Part shown: piece by piece, positions 9,133 through 19,148 of the stretch
How positions within the stretch are numbered: position 1 is the stretch's first letter
How the letters are laid out: each line of letters starts with the position of its first letter
Notes under the pieces: model-generated
The model's input: only the letters and a program-made list of their open reading frames with translations
Told to the model about the DNA's origin: nothing
Databases searched by the model: none
Source: CAILUG01 sp903844415
GTDB lineage: Bacteria > Pseudomonadota > Gammaproteobacteria > Pseudomonadales > Pseudohongiellaceae
NCBI GenBank assembly: GCA_947477655.1
Contig: CANJTS010000004.1
Location: 1-64,000, forward strand
Length of the DNA stretch: 64,000 bases
Reading direction: 5' to 3'
Program-made: the position numbers and the translations under genes

Positions 9133-11244
9133 TTACTGCGTTAATTTTTCTTCGTCTGTCACTTCTTTCATACTAAGACTAATTTTACCACGATCATCAA
9201 TCTTTAATACTTTGACCATGATTTCCTGTCCTTCACTAAGATGGTCAGTAACTTTTTCAACACGCTCTTGCGTAATTTGTGAGATATGAACTAATCCATC
9301 TTTTCCGGGAAGAATCGTTACAAAAGCACCAAAATCTACAATTTTAGAAACTTTCCCATGATAAATCTTACCGATTTCCGCCTCTGCCGTGATCGCCTGT
9401 ATCATCAGTAAGGCCGCATCCCGAGAACTAGCATCCTGACCATAAACTCTAATATTACCGCTATCATCAATATCAACAGAAGCACCAGTTTCTTCGGTTA
9501 TTCCACGTATAGTAGCCCCACCCTTTCCTATTACTTCCCTAATTTTATCTACACTGATTTTGAGGGTAGCCATACTAGGCGCAAATACTGAAATTTGTTG
9601 ACGTGGCGCTGAAATTATTTTGTTCATTTCACTTAAAATATGTAATCTCGCCTTGAATGCATGCTCAAGTGCAGTTTCCATGATTTCTTCAGTAATGCCC
9701 TGGATTTTTATATCCATTTGCAGGGCTGTTACACCATTTGCAGATCCTGCTACTTTGAAGTCCATATCACCTAAATGGTCTTCATCACCCAAAATATCTG
9801 TGAGAACTGCAAAGCCGTTTTCTTCTTTAATTAAACCCATAGCTATGCCGGCGACAGGTGACTTAATTGGCACCCCGGCATCCATTAACGCTAAAGATGT
9901 GCCGCATACACTTGCCATAGAACTTGAACCGTTAGATTCAGTAATTTCCGAGACCACTCTTATTGCGTAGGGAAACTGCTCTTCAGTTGGCAAGACTGCC
10001 GCAACACCACGACGTGCCAAACGTCCATGACCAATCTCTCGGCGTTTTGGGCCACTCATAAAACCGGTTTCTCCAACACTAAAAGGAGGGAAATTATAAT
10101 GAAGCATAAATGCGTCTTTTTTAACGCCAGACAAATCTTCAATAGTCTGTGAATCGCGTAAAGCCCCAAGGGTGGCTACTACAAGAGCCTGCGTTTCCCC
10201 CCTAGTAAACAGAGCAGAACCATGTGTTTTATTTAAAATGCCTATCTCAACATTTATTGGACGAACAGTACGGTTATCTCTCCCATCTATTCTAGGCGCT
10301 CCTGAAATTATTCTACTTCGTACTATTTTTTTCTCAAGAGATGAAAAAATATTCTGCACTTCCGATGATTTTATTGGCTTAACGGCATCATCATTGGAAT
10401 ATTTGGTAACCGCCTGATTCAACAGCAAAGCGAGTTTATCCTGGCGCTCCATTTTGTTCGAAATTTGATAGGCATTTCCAATTTCATTACTATAAACATT
10501 GGAAATTTCATCTTGTAACTGCACATTTTTTAGAGCTGGTGACCAAATCCATGATGGCTTACCTGCCAATATTTTAAATTCTTCTATAGCTTTAATCACA
10601 ACCTGCATTTCTAGATGGGCAAATAATACTGCCCCTAACATCAAATCTTCACTTAATTCTTTAGCCTCAGACTCAACCATTAGAACAGCTGTTGCAGTAC
10701 CGGCAACAACCATATCGAGATCCGATTTTTTTAATTCTTCATAGCCAGGATTTAACACATATCCGTTTGTGTCACTGTATCCAACTCGTGCGGCACCTAT
10801 AGGTCCGGAAAATGGAATGCCAGAAATAGCTAATGCTGCAGATGTCCCGATCATTGCCGCTATATCAGGATCCACATTTTTATCCGAAGAAACGACAGTG
10901 CAGACAACCTGTACTTCGTTCATAAAGCCTTTTGGGAAAAGGGGGCGAATAGGTCTATCTATCAAACGAGATGTTAAAGTTTCTTTTTCACTTGGACGGC
11001 CTTCCCTTTTTAAAAAACCACCAGGAATTTTTCCTGCAGCATAAGTTTTTTCTTGATAATTTACAGTAAGCGGAAAAAAATCAACCCCAGCAGCAGGCAC
11101 TTTCTTTCCTACGACTGTAGTAAGTACAACTGTTCCACCAATTGATACCACAACAGCACCAGTGGCTTGTCTTGCAATCTTGCCAGTTTCAAGAACAACT
11201 GTGTCGTTTCCGTACCTAAATTCTTTCTTTATTGTAGTCAACAT
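9133..11244 (-). CDS. pnp: polyribonucleotide nucleotidyltransferase (PNPase)
   Basis: Phosphorolytic 3'-5' exoribonuclease and degradosome component. The 703 residues include two RNase PH domains. The first has FFPLTVNYQEKTYAAGKIPGG near 56-76; the second has the catalytic aspartates in GDEDHLGDMDF (about 486-496). These are followed by a KH domain with IGKGGATIRGIT (about 565-576) and a C-terminal S1 domain with GKVSKIVDFGAFV (about 628-640). The length is normal. It follows rpsO in the classical rpsO-pnp operon, separated by a hairpin that in E. coli is the RNase III and autoregulation zone. Confidence 0.98.
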   Translation of the reverse strand: MLTTIKKEFRYGNDTVVLETGKIARQATGAVVVSIGGTVVLTTVVGKKVPAAGVDFFPLTVNYQEKTYAAGKIPGGFLKREGRPSEKETLTSRLIDRPIRPLFPKGFMNEVQVVCTVVSSDKNVDPDIAAMIGTSAALAISGIPFSGPIGAARVGYSDTNGYVLNPGYEELKKSDLDMVVAGTATAVLMVESEAKELSEDLMLGAVLFAHLEMQVVIKAIEEFKILAGKPSWIWSPALKNVQLQDEISNVYSNEIGNAYQISNKMERQDKLALLLNQAVTKYSNDDAVKPIKSSEVQNIFSSLEKKIVRSRIISGAPRIDGRDNRTVRPINVEIGILNKTHGSALFTRGETQALVVATLGALRDSQTIEDLSGVKKDAFMLHYNFPPFSVGETGFMSGPKRREIGHGRLARRGVAAVLPTEEQFPYAIRVVSEITESNGSSSMASVCGTSLALMDAGVPIKSPVAGIAMGLIKEENGFAVLTDILGDEDHLGDMDFKVAGSANGVTALQMDIKIQGITEEIMETALEHAFKARLHILSEMNKIISAPRQQISVFAPSMATLKISVDKIREVIGKGGATIRGITEETGASVDIDDSGNIRVYGQDASSRDAALLMIQAITAEAEIGKIYHGKVSKIVDFGAFVTILPGKDGLVHISQITQERVEKVTDHLSEGQEIMVKVLKIDDRGKISLSMKEVTDEEKLTQ

Positions 11245-11262
11245 ATTTTTACCATACGTATG

Positions 11263-11291
11263 AACCTGGCAGACCCAATGTCCGCCAGGTT
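11263..11291 (-). promoter_or_regulatory. rpsO-pnp intercistronic hairpin
   Basis: A perfect 8-bp stem AACCTGGC/GCCAGGTT with a 13-nt loop starts within ten bases of the rpsO stop on the minus strand. It has no strong T-run, so it may be a leaky terminator or, as in E. coli, an RNase III/PNPase autoregulatory structure in the pnp leader. The role is inferred from position. Confidence 0.65.
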
Positions 11292-11299
11292 AATGATGT

Positions 11300-11569
11300 T
11301 TAGCGGCGCAAGCCGAGATTTTGAATAAGGCTGGTATATCGGTTAATATCTTTACGCTTCAAATAATCAAGCAATTTACGTCGAGTATTAACCATTCTAA
11401 TTAATCCGCGACGAGAATGATGATCATGGTTATGTATTTTGAAGTGGTCTTGAAGTTGATTAATATTTCCTGTTAATAACGCAACTTGAACTTCCGGCGA
11501 TCCTGTGTCCCCTTCTGTTAAAGAATATTCACTTACAATTTCTGCTTTTTGAGCTGCTGACAAAGCCAT
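11300..11569 (-). CDS. rpsO: 30S ribosomal protein S15
   Basis: Primary 16S rRNA-binding protein of the small-subunit platform. The 89-residue form from the ATG at 11569 begins MALSAAQKAEIV and contains the family signature GDTGSPEVQVALLT and the LINQLQDHFKIHNHDHHSRRGL core, ending LGLRR. A longer frame starting at 11611 adds 14 residues not found in S15 and reads through the leader, so it was rejected. It is first gene of the rpsO-pnp unit. Confidence 0.97.
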   Translation of the reverse strand: MALSAAQKAEIVSEYSLTEGDTGSPEVQVALLTGNINQLQDHFKIHNHDHHSRRGLIRMVNTRRKLLDYLKRKDINRYTSLIQNLGLRR

Positions 11570-11613
11570 ATAACTTCTCCTTTGAATATGCGATTGATAG
11601 ACAATTTCCATAT

Positions 11614-11657
11614 AAAACCAGTTTAACCAAGCATATTGGTAGTTAACTGGTATAACA
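11614..11657 (-). promoter_or_regulatory. structured leader of rpsO (imperfect hairpin)
   Basis: Just upstream of the rpsO start, ACCAGTT and AACTGGT pair, with a further ACC/GGT pairing inside and an AATATGCTT loop. On the minus strand the hairpin is followed by TTTTAT. It could be an attenuator-like terminator or an S15-binding leader structure such as those used in rpsO autoregulation in other bacteria. The pairing is seen; the function is inference. Confidence 0.4.
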
Positions 11658-12169
11658 CTTCTAAGCTATCTTTTTGATAATAGTTAGAATTACTTAAATT
11701 GTAACACAACTCTAACTTGCCATAAATGACTCAACCAACACTAAAACCTAAATAGAAACAAACTAAAATATTCAAGAATGAATGGATGAAGAAGTAACTA
11801 CTCAAAACCATACAACTTAATCGTTTAACAGGAAATAGTAATTTCCAAATTTAAATTTGGGCATAGCAATGGATTGCTGATTTTATTGGCACAACCGCAA
11901 TATTTGCAGGGAGCGGTTGGAATGGGAACGCGGAAGTTTTTTTACGAAGACTCATAAAACAACGTCAGCACTAGAACAAAATGAATCGGTAACACTTAAA
12001 TCTTAAACTGCTACGCAGTAAAAACCAACCTGCTTACTACAGTAAAGGGATTTTCTTATTTCAGAAGTAGATTAAATTTCCTTACAAATTTTTAGTCCTT
12101 GGCGGATAAAACTAATATAACGTTTATCTGAAAATCGAAATATAGCTAAAATATTTATAAGCTTAAGAT
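11658..12169. other. non-coding stretch upstream of rpsO
   Basis: About 510 bp without a supportable gene on either strand. It is AT-rich. It should contain the rpsO promoter, and the terminator of the orphan membrane-protein gene that ends at 12170, but neither is obvious by eye. Confidence 0.4.
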
Positions 12170-13441
12170 CTAATTGGAATATATATACATAGGTAGTCGC
12201 TCAATTCTTGCATCAATTTCTTCCACAACTTTGTTGTATGCTGGTTCATCGACTCCACCGTATTGATTTAAAAATTTTTCCTCTGACATGTTTTCAGGTA
12301 AATCTTCTGAGCCAACAATTATCATACTTTCTGTAAAACTTTTAGACATATGATTTTGTAATATAATTGCATTTTCTGGCGAAGAAACAGAAAATTCGCC
12401 AAATCTTATTCCAGCTCTATCGACACTTATATCCGCAAAACTAAAACCAGTACCTCCACCAAGTGAATCATCTAATTCCTTGAAAACACCCAAAAATTGA
12501 GAAATACCTACTCCAGAACTAACTGCCAATCCAGCTGACACCAAAAAATGTTTTGCGTAGTCTTCCCTTCCTGCAAGTAAAATTTTATGCCTAACAATAG
12601 TAGTGTCAGAATCGACAGGTTCTTGTAACATTTTTTCGACACTTAAATCCAATAGGTAAAATAAAACAATTAGTAGTGCGGCTCTATTTTCTTCGACTGA
12701 GTTCCCCCCCCTAAATTCAGCAAATTTAAAAATTGAAACAAAAATGTCTGTCAAAGCAATGTCAGACAAATCTTTTGATTCATTAATTAAAGCTAATAAA
12801 TTGTTAGAATGAGCTAGAAGTCTTTCCCTGTTTTCTCCAGTGACTTGAAAATTACCTCCTCGAATTATTAATTGTTCTAAATGTTCAGGCTTCAACCTAT
12901 AAACAATACTTATTTGATTGTTAGCAAGATCAAAACTCTGGACAGCATCGAACATCGTTGAATATTTGGTGAAATAATCTCCATTTTTTCTGAGGTAATA
13001 TTTAATTGCCTTGCGGGAAAGCCAATCCGGCAACATTAGACCGCCAACTTTAAGAGTTCCCAGCGCAAGTGAATTGTCTTGTTTAATTATTGAAGCCTGG
13101 ATATTTATATATAAATCTGGTTTTTTAACAGGAATCTTAGCGCTAACCTCAATATTTATTCTGCCATCAACAATATCAACATTTAAAGCGCCATCCAGAG
13201 CCACATCGATGAAATTATTGAAAACTTGCTCTAATTCGCCCTCACTTATTCTTAATGAACCTGGTTTACCTCTTTGGTAAAGAATTTCATTGAACTTGTT
13301 TGTATTAAGCGCGCCCACTTCAGGCAAGTATTGAATATTAGGCACCAATGGTGATGCATCAACTAAAATCTCCCCCAAAATTACCAAAAAGGCTAAAACA
13401 AAGAAAATTGTTACAATTATTGGTTTCAAAATAAACCCCAA
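12170..13441 (-). CDS. unrecognised membrane-anchored protein inserted between truB and rpsO
   Basis: I do not recognise this 423-residue protein. It has one N-terminal membrane span (residues about 5-24, PIIVTIFFVLAFLVILGE) followed by an apparently periplasmic body. The body has an acidic, beta-rich segment about 60-185 containing IEVSAKIPVKKPDLYINIQAS and SIVYRLKPEHLEQLIIRGGNF, then a mainly helical segment with repeated leucines about 200-320. There are no cysteine pairs or enzyme motifs. Its position separates truB from rpsO, which are normally adjacent. The gap to truB is about 80 bp, so it may be co-transcribed with it. Confidence 0.75.
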   Translation of the reverse strand: MGFILKPIIVTIFFVLAFLVILGEILVDASPLVPNIQYLPEVGALNTNKFNEILYQRGKPGSLRISEGELEQVFNNFIDVALDGALNVDIVDGRINIEVSAKIPVKKPDLYINIQASIIKQDNSLALGTLKVGGLMLPDWLSRKAIKYYLRKNGDYFTKYSTMFDAVQSFDLANNQISIVYRLKPEHLEQLIIRGGNFQVTGENRERLLAHSNNLLALINESKDLSDIALTDIFVSIFKFAEFRGGNSVEENRAALLIVLFYLLDLSVEKMLQEPVDSDTTIVRHKILLAGREDYAKHFLVSAGLAVSSGVGISQFLGVFKELDDSLGGGTGFSFADISVDRAGIRFGEFSVSSPENAIILQNHMSKSFTESMIIVGSEDLPENMSEEKFLNQYGGVDEPAYNKVVEEIDARIERLPMYIYSN

Positions 13442-13520
13442 TGGAGATGTCGATTAAGCTTTCGATAACCCTTTACTTCGTCGTGAATTTCACTCGCATT
13501 ACAAATACATATGAAAGAAT

Positions 13521-14438
13521 TTAGGGCATATATTGCATTAAACGCTTTGCCGCCAAATTACCATCCACCCTCATTTCTGCCAACCCAATAAACTCTTCCT
13601 CAAAATAAACTCGCACTACTTTCTCAGCATTCTGTAAGTTTAATTTGACTAATTTACCTTGACGCAAAGATATGGTTTGTTCTGCATTTAACAATATTAC
13701 TGGCACTTCTAAAATTGCCATGTCCGTCGCCAATAAACATTTTTCCAACACATGGAAGGAACTTTCTAAGCTTATTTCTTGTAATTGCTCAATTGTATAA
13801 CTTTGATCAAGCGCAAATGGCCCTGCCTTTAATCTACGCAAGCTTATGACATGTGCACCTGTTACTAATTTTTTCCCGATATCTTCTGCTAGTGTCCGAA
13901 TATATGTCCCTTTACTACAACTCACTTCCAACTCGAGATTTGGCCACACCCATGAAAGCAATTTAATGTAATAAATTGTTATTTGCCTGAATTTTGGTTC
14001 AATTTTTTTACCTGCTCGAGCAAGCTTGTACAAAGGCACTCCATTTTGTTTAAGTGCGCTATAAATTGATGGTTCTTGAATGAGATCTCCTTCGAATTCT
14101 TGAATTATTTCTTCGAGATCTTTCACTGTGAATTTCGGGACGCTAGACGTTGAAACAACCTCCCCCTCGCTATCACCGGTTGTAGTACTTACCCCTAACT
14201 TTATTGTGGTCTTATATTTTTTGTCTGAATCTAGAAGAAACTGTGAGATTTTTGTAGCCTCGCCAAAACATAATGGAAGGACACCACTAGCAAGTGGATC
14301 AAGGCTGCCCGTATGTCCAGCTTTTGCTGCACCTAGCAAGTGTTTAACTTTTTGGAGGCATTGATTTGAAGACAATCCAATGGGCTTATCGAGAATTACC
14401 AAACCATTAACTGAAGAACCTGCTCTTTTTTTTACCAC
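13521..14438 (-). CDS. truB: tRNA pseudouridine(55) synthase
   Basis: Makes pseudouridine 55 in the T-loop of tRNAs. The 305-residue protein opens with the family motif NGLVILDKPIGLSSN, followed by the catalytic aspartate D47 in GHTGSLDPLASG. The SCSKGTYIRTLAEDIG segment (near 180-195) and a C-terminal PUA-like region are present. The length is standard. It lies 64 bp downstream of rbfA in the conserved nusA-infB-rbfA-truB string. Confidence 0.97.
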   Translation of the reverse strand: MVKKRAGSSVNGLVILDKPIGLSSNQCLQKVKHLLGAAKAGHTGSLDPLASGVLPLCFGEATKISQFLLDSDKKYKTTIKLGVSTTTGDSEGEVVSTSSVPKFTVKDLEEIIQEFEGDLIQEPSIYSALKQNGVPLYKLARAGKKIEPKFRQITIYYIKLLSWVWPNLELEVSCSKGTYIRTLAEDIGKKLVTGAHVISLRRLKAGPFALDQSYTIEQLQEISLESSFHVLEKCLLATDMAILEVPVILLNAEQTISLRQGKLVKLNLQNAEKVVRVYFEEEFIGLAEMRVDGNLAAKRLMQYMP

Positions 14439-14502
14439 TTTGTTCTCGACCCGAAATAAAATTGCAGGTTGTTAATTGATCGGCCTGAGATATAGAGAAA
14501 TC

Positions 14503-14895
14503 TTATATATCTATATTTGGATTAGATTCTGCTGACTCAATATTTTTCGCATCCTGTGCCACGGCCACATCAATCAGATCAGACAAGAATCGTCCTCTCT
14601 CAATGGATTCATCATAGATAAATCGAAGTTTTGGTGTTGTGCGCAAGTTCAGATTCTTAGCAAGCAGGCTACGCAATAGACCCGAAGCCTTATTTAAAGT
14701 AACAACAGCTATAGATACTTCCGCCGCAAGAACAGTTATATAAACATCGGCATGTGACAAATCCTTACCGACTCTAACTTCCATTACTGAGATCATACCC
14801 AAACGAGGGTCACGCAACTCACCCTGTATCAACCGGGCTAATTCTTGTTTGAGGAGATCGCTGATACGATCAATTCGATTTGATGTTTTTGGCAT
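14503..14895 (-). CDS. rbfA: ribosome-binding factor A
   Basis: KH-fold protein needed for 16S rRNA 5'-end maturation and cold adaptation. The 130 residues begin MPKTSNRIDRISDLLKQELA and contain RDPRLGMISVMEV, DLSHADVYITVL and the LRTTPKLRFIYDESIERG signature. It sits 49 bp after infB in the same operon. No abnormality is visible. Confidence 0.96.
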   Translation of the reverse strand: MPKTSNRIDRISDLLKQELARLIQGELRDPRLGMISVMEVRVGKDLSHADVYITVLAAEVSIAVVTLNKASGLLRSLLAKNLNLRTTPKLRFIYDESIERGRFLSDLIDVAVAQDAKNIESAESNPNIDI

Positions 14896-14944
14896 ATTGT
14901 CCTGCCTTTAACTTGCGATAACGTTATAAGCTTCTGTAAGAAGT

Positions 14945-17482
14945 TTATAGTGTTCGTGCAACCTGAGTACGGTTGTAGACTTCTATTTTATCGCCAACGC
15001 GAACATCAGTATAATTTTTAACACCAATACCGCATTCCATACCATTCCGAACTTCCGAAGCTTCGTCCTTGAACCGTCTCAGAGATTCAAGCTCACCCTC
15101 GTAAATAACTATATTATCGCGCAAAACTCTAATCGGTTTATTTCGACTTATTGTTCCTTCTATCACCATACTGCCTGCAATTGCTCCGTATTTTGGTGAA
15201 TTGAAAATGTCCCTTACTTCTGCAATTCCAACAATTTCTTCCCTAATCTCTGGTGACAGCATGCCACCTAGTACAGCTTTTACATCGTCAATGAGGTTGT
15301 AAATGATGCTGTAGTAACGCAACTTCAAACCAGCAGACTCTATAAATGTCTTGGCTGATTTGTCAGCCCTAACATTAAAACCAATAATTGTGGCTTTGGA
15401 AGTTTCCGCTAACTGAACATCAGTTTCTGAAATACCACCAACTCCATAACCGACAATATTGACAGATACCTCATCATTTCCAATTCCTTGGAGAGCAGAC
15501 ATAATTGCTTCAAGCGATCCACGCACATCTGTCTTGAGCACGACATTCATTATCTTTTTGCTACCTTTGCCCATGGTGGCAAACATGCTTTCAGCTTTGA
15601 TTGCTTGATGCTTGGCAATCTGCGACTCTCGGAACCGATTCATGCGGAACTCAGCAACTTCGCGAGCTTTTTTCTCGCTTTCGACAACCATAAAGTCATC
15701 ACCAGCATCAGGTGTGCCATTTAATCCTAGAATTTCCACAGGAATAGAGGGTCCTGCTGATTTTATCTGTTTTCCATTTTCATCCAACATTGCACGCACA
15801 CGACCATATTCATGCCCCACAAGTACAATATCAGACAACTTTAATGTGCCATTTTGTATTAATACAGTTGCAACTGGACCGCGACCTTTATCCAGACTGG
15901 ATTCAATAACTACACCGGTAGCCGGGCAATCAATCACAGCTTTCAGCTCAAGTAATTCTGCTTGTAAAAGTACACCCTCTAGCAATTCTTCTATGCCTTG
16001 CCCAGTGTGTGCAGAAACCTCAATAAATTGAGTATCGCCGCCCCAGGCTTCAGGAATAACACCTTTTGCAGCTAACTCACTTTTTACCCGGTCTGGATCA
16101 GCAGAAGGTTTATCAATCTTATTTATAGCCACAACAATCGGCACTTCAGCCGCGCGGGCATGTTGTATGGCTTCTTCCGTTTGCGGCATTACACCATCGT
16201 CAGCAGCCACCACTAGAATTACAATATCGGTTGCTTTTGCTCCTCTAGCCCGCATTGCACTAAAAGCGGCATGTCCTGGTGTATCCAAAAAGCTAACCAT
16301 TCCTCGATCTGTTTGCACATGATAAGCACCGATATGTTGGGTGATACCACCTGCTTCACCCGCAGTAACTTTAGCTTTGCGGATGTAGTCAAGCAACGAG
16401 GTTTTACCATGATCTACATGTCCCATCACGGTTACAACTGGAGCTCTAGGCGTTTTATCACCTTCGTAATTGATGGATTCGACCAAATCATCCTCTAGCA
16501 CTGTATCTGAAATTGTCTTAGCTTTATGGCCAAGCTCTACTACTAGAAGCACTGAAGTATCTTGGTCTAGAATATGATTGAGTGTTGCCATAACACCCAT
16601 ACTCATTAATTTTTTTATGAGCTCGCTTGATTTTAAAGACATCCTTTGAGCTAGATCTGAAACAGTTATTGCTTCTGGAATTTCGATTTCTCGTGATATA
16701 AATTCCGTAGGCATTTCGAATTGATGCTGCTTTGTCTGATTTAGCTTTTTACGACCACGTCTGCGTGCACCACCTTCCAATTGATCTTCATCTAGTATGA
16801 AATCATCAGCAGAATGTACCCGCCCTAATTTTTTAGGATCGACTACCTTATCTTTTTCCTTTTTACGTGAATTAGTCTTTTTCGCATCTTTTTCATCTTC
16901 ATCGGCGCGAGCAGAATCTTTTCTCAACGTTCCTTTTTTATGCTCAAGCTTAACTTCGGTTTTTGCTTCAGATTTAACTTCATGTCGCGAATCCAGCTTT
17001 TTATCCGCAGACTTACCGTTGGTAACTTTGCTGCTACTTCCTGGTTTAGCAACTTCGTTATTTTTGTTTGCGAGCGTTTTGGTCAGACGAGCTTTATTTT
17101 CGAGTTCTTCCTGAGCATTTTGTTCAGCAAGTAATTTTTCCTTTTCGGCAGCATCTTTCTGCGCTTCTTCCACGCTGCGTTTTACATATGTACGTTTTTT
17201 GCGCACTTCAACATTTACTGTTTTGCTACGACCCTGATTATCTGAAGTTTTAAGTGTTTCAACCGTTTTTTTCTTGAGCGTGATCTTACGTGGTGCAGTA
17301 TCAGCACCAGAACTATCACCATGGCGGCTTTTCAAAAAACCAAGCAAGATGGAACGCTGATCATTGGTGATCGTGTCAGTAGCATTTGTTTGGGGTAAAG
17401 CGGCTTCTTTGATCTGCTCGAGCAGGCGCTCAACTGGTACGCCTACCATTCTGGCTAAATCAGTGATGCTTAAATCTGCCAT
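14945..17482 (-). CDS. infB: translation initiation factor IF-2
   Basis: GTPase that brings fMet-tRNA to the 30S P site. The 845 residues comprise an IF2-N domain (1-50), a long Lys/Glu/Ala-rich linker (about 65-250), a second IF2-N-like motif (about 270-320), then the G domain with G1 GHVDHGKT (354-361), G3 DTPGH (400-404) and G4 NKID (454-457). Domains II, III and IV follow and bind 50S and fMet-tRNA. The length is typical of gammaproteobacteria. It lies 84 bp after nusA. Confidence 0.98.
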   Translation of the reverse strand: MADLSITDLARMVGVPVERLLEQIKEAALPQTNATDTITNDQRSILLGFLKSRHGDSSGADTAPRKITLKKKTVETLKTSDNQGRSKTVNVEVRKKRTYVKRSVEEAQKDAAEKEKLLAEQNAQEELENKARLTKTLANKNNEVAKPGSSSKVTNGKSADKKLDSRHEVKSEAKTEVKLEHKKGTLRKDSARADEDEKDAKKTNSRKKEKDKVVDPKKLGRVHSADDFILDEDQLEGGARRRGRKKLNQTKQHQFEMPTEFISREIEIPEAITVSDLAQRMSLKSSELIKKLMSMGVMATLNHILDQDTSVLLVVELGHKAKTISDTVLEDDLVESINYEGDKTPRAPVVTVMGHVDHGKTSLLDYIRKAKVTAGEAGGITQHIGAYHVQTDRGMVSFLDTPGHAAFSAMRARGAKATDIVILVVAADDGVMPQTEEAIQHARAAEVPIVVAINKIDKPSADPDRVKSELAAKGVIPEAWGGDTQFIEVSAHTGQGIEELLEGVLLQAELLELKAVIDCPATGVVIESSLDKGRGPVATVLIQNGTLKLSDIVLVGHEYGRVRAMLDENGKQIKSAGPSIPVEILGLNGTPDAGDDFMVVESEKKAREVAEFRMNRFRESQIAKHQAIKAESMFATMGKGSKKIMNVVLKTDVRGSLEAIMSALQGIGNDEVSVNIVGYGVGGISETDVQLAETSKATIIGFNVRADKSAKTFIESAGLKLRYYSIIYNLIDDVKAVLGGMLSPEIREEIVGIAEVRDIFNSPKYGAIAGSMVIEGTISRNKPIRVLRDNIVIYEGELESLRRFKDEASEVRNGMECGIGVKNYTDVRVGDKIEVYNRTQVARTL

Positions 17483-17566
17483 TCCTTACTCCTGCGGATT
17501 AAACCGCTACCAACCAGCTATGACCCGTCAGGTCTTCCTGTTTCCAGATAATGTGCTGTAAAGTCA

Positions 17567-19072
17567 TCAATTCGATGTTGCTGCACTTGCAAACCAGGGG
17601 GCCCTGGCAGTCATGATTAATTTTCCGGCCCGCTCCTCATCCATGCCGACTATTCCCATAAGATCATCAATTGCTTGTTCAGCAAGGTCTTCCATTGATT
17701 TCACGCCAATTGCAGCCATTGCAAGTGCTAGCTCATTGTCGATACCTTCCATATTCAATAAATCATCGGCAATTCCGGCCTTACTAATTTTTTCTTCAGA
17801 TGCAATAGCTTTGGTTAACAATGCATCTTTGGCCCTGTTTCGTAATTCATTTGCAATGTCTTCATCAAAGTCCTGGATCTGGGCAATTTCTTCCAATGGT
17901 ACGTAGGCAATTTCTTCGATACTGGTAAACCCTTCTTGAACCAATATGTCTGCTACGTCTTCATCTACATCAAGCGCATTCATAAAAATACTGATGATAC
18001 TTACTGATTCCTGTTGCAACTTGTCTGCTGCTTTTTCTTCCGTCATGACGTTAATTGCCCATCCGGTCAATTCACTGCCAAGCCTCACATTTTGGCCATT
18101 TCTGCCGATTGCCTGCGCTAGATTTTCTTCCGCCACAGCTACATCCATAGTATGGGTATCTTCGTCCACCACAATTGAAGCGATTTCTGCGGGAGCCAAA
18201 GCATTGATAACTAATTGGGCTGGATTATCGTCCCACAAAATTATATCGATGCGCTCATTTGCCAATTCTCCAGAGACAACCTGTACTCGGGAACCACGCA
18301 TACCTACACAAGCACCTATAGGATCGATGCGCTTATCGTTAGTTTTTACTGCAATTTTGGCTCGTGATCCAGGATCTCTAGCAGCTGCTTTTATTTCAAT
18401 AATTTCTTCCGAGATTTCTGGCACTTCAATTTTAAATAGCTCGATTAACATTTGCGGAGAAGTACGGCTAAGCAGTAACTGTGGTCCGCGCATTTCTGCA
18501 CGCACTTCTACCAACAGGGCACGCACTCGGTCATTGATACGAAAGGTTTCACGAGGGATCAGGTTTTCCCTAGGCAACAATCCTTCGGCATTGTTGCCCA
18601 GATCAACTATTACATTGTCTCTAGTAACTTTCTTTACAGTCCCGGCGATAAGCTTGCCCACTTTACTGGCATATTCAGAAGTCACTAATTCGCGTTCAGC
18701 TTCCCGAACTTTTTGCACTATAACTTGCTTTGCTGTCTGGGCAGCAATTCGGCCGAAATCTACGTTATCAATTTTTATCCTGTGCGTGTCTCCCGCCTTG
18801 AGATTCGTATCAACTTCATGCGCTTCTTCCAGAGTAAACTGTGAACCAAGCAATGCCATATCTTCGTCTGGCACGACAGTCCAAATGCGGTATGTTTCAT
18901 AATTGCCTGTCTGCCGGTCAATAATAATTTCACAGTCAATTTCTTCATCAACATAAAGTTTCTTGGTAGCAGAAGCCAACGCCAACTCAATTGCCTTGAA
19001 AATAACTTCACGGGAGACGCCCTTCTCATTAGACACTGCGTCTGCAACCAATAAAATCTCTTTGTGATTCAT
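17567..19072 (-). CDS. nusA: transcription termination/antitermination factor NusA
   Basis: RNA polymerase accessory factor for pausing, termination and rRNA antitermination. The 501-residue protein has the N-terminal RNAP-binding domain (MNHKEILLVADAVSNEKGV), an S1 domain around 135-200 (GTVKKVTRDNVIVDLG), tandem KH domains around 230-345 (IGACVGMRGSRVQ and AIGRNGQNVRLGSELTGW) and two acidic C-terminal AR repeats found in proteobacterial NusA. The order rimP-nusA-infB is universal. The boxA at the left edge is where it would act. Confidence 0.98.
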   Translation of the reverse strand: MNHKEILLVADAVSNEKGVSREVIFKAIELALASATKKLYVDEEIDCEIIIDRQTGNYETYRIWTVVPDEDMALLGSQFTLEEAHEVDTNLKAGDTHRIKIDNVDFGRIAAQTAKQVIVQKVREAERELVTSEYASKVGKLIAGTVKKVTRDNVIVDLGNNAEGLLPRENLIPRETFRINDRVRALLVEVRAEMRGPQLLLSRTSPQMLIELFKIEVPEISEEIIEIKAAARDPGSRAKIAVKTNDKRIDPIGACVGMRGSRVQVVSGELANERIDIILWDDNPAQLVINALAPAEIASIVVDEDTHTMDVAVAEENLAQAIGRNGQNVRLGSELTGWAINVMTEEKAADKLQQESVSIISIFMNALDVDEDVADILVQEGFTSIEEIAYVPLEEIAQIQDFDEDIANELRNRAKDALLTKAIASEEKISKAGIADDLLNMEGIDNELALAMAAIGVKSMEDLAEQAIDDLMGIVGMDEERAGKLIMTARAPWFASAATSN

Positions 19073-19148
19073 AAGTTTTCTACCTGTACCATCCTGCGAT
19101 TATTTAACTTATACAGTCCCAACTTCATCTAATTTTTTATCTAAAAAA

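Noticed and set aside
17946..18902. 318-residue plus-strand open frame
   Set aside because: It lies fully antisense to nusA, is Ser/Thr/Ala-rich as antisense shadows are, and has no motif.
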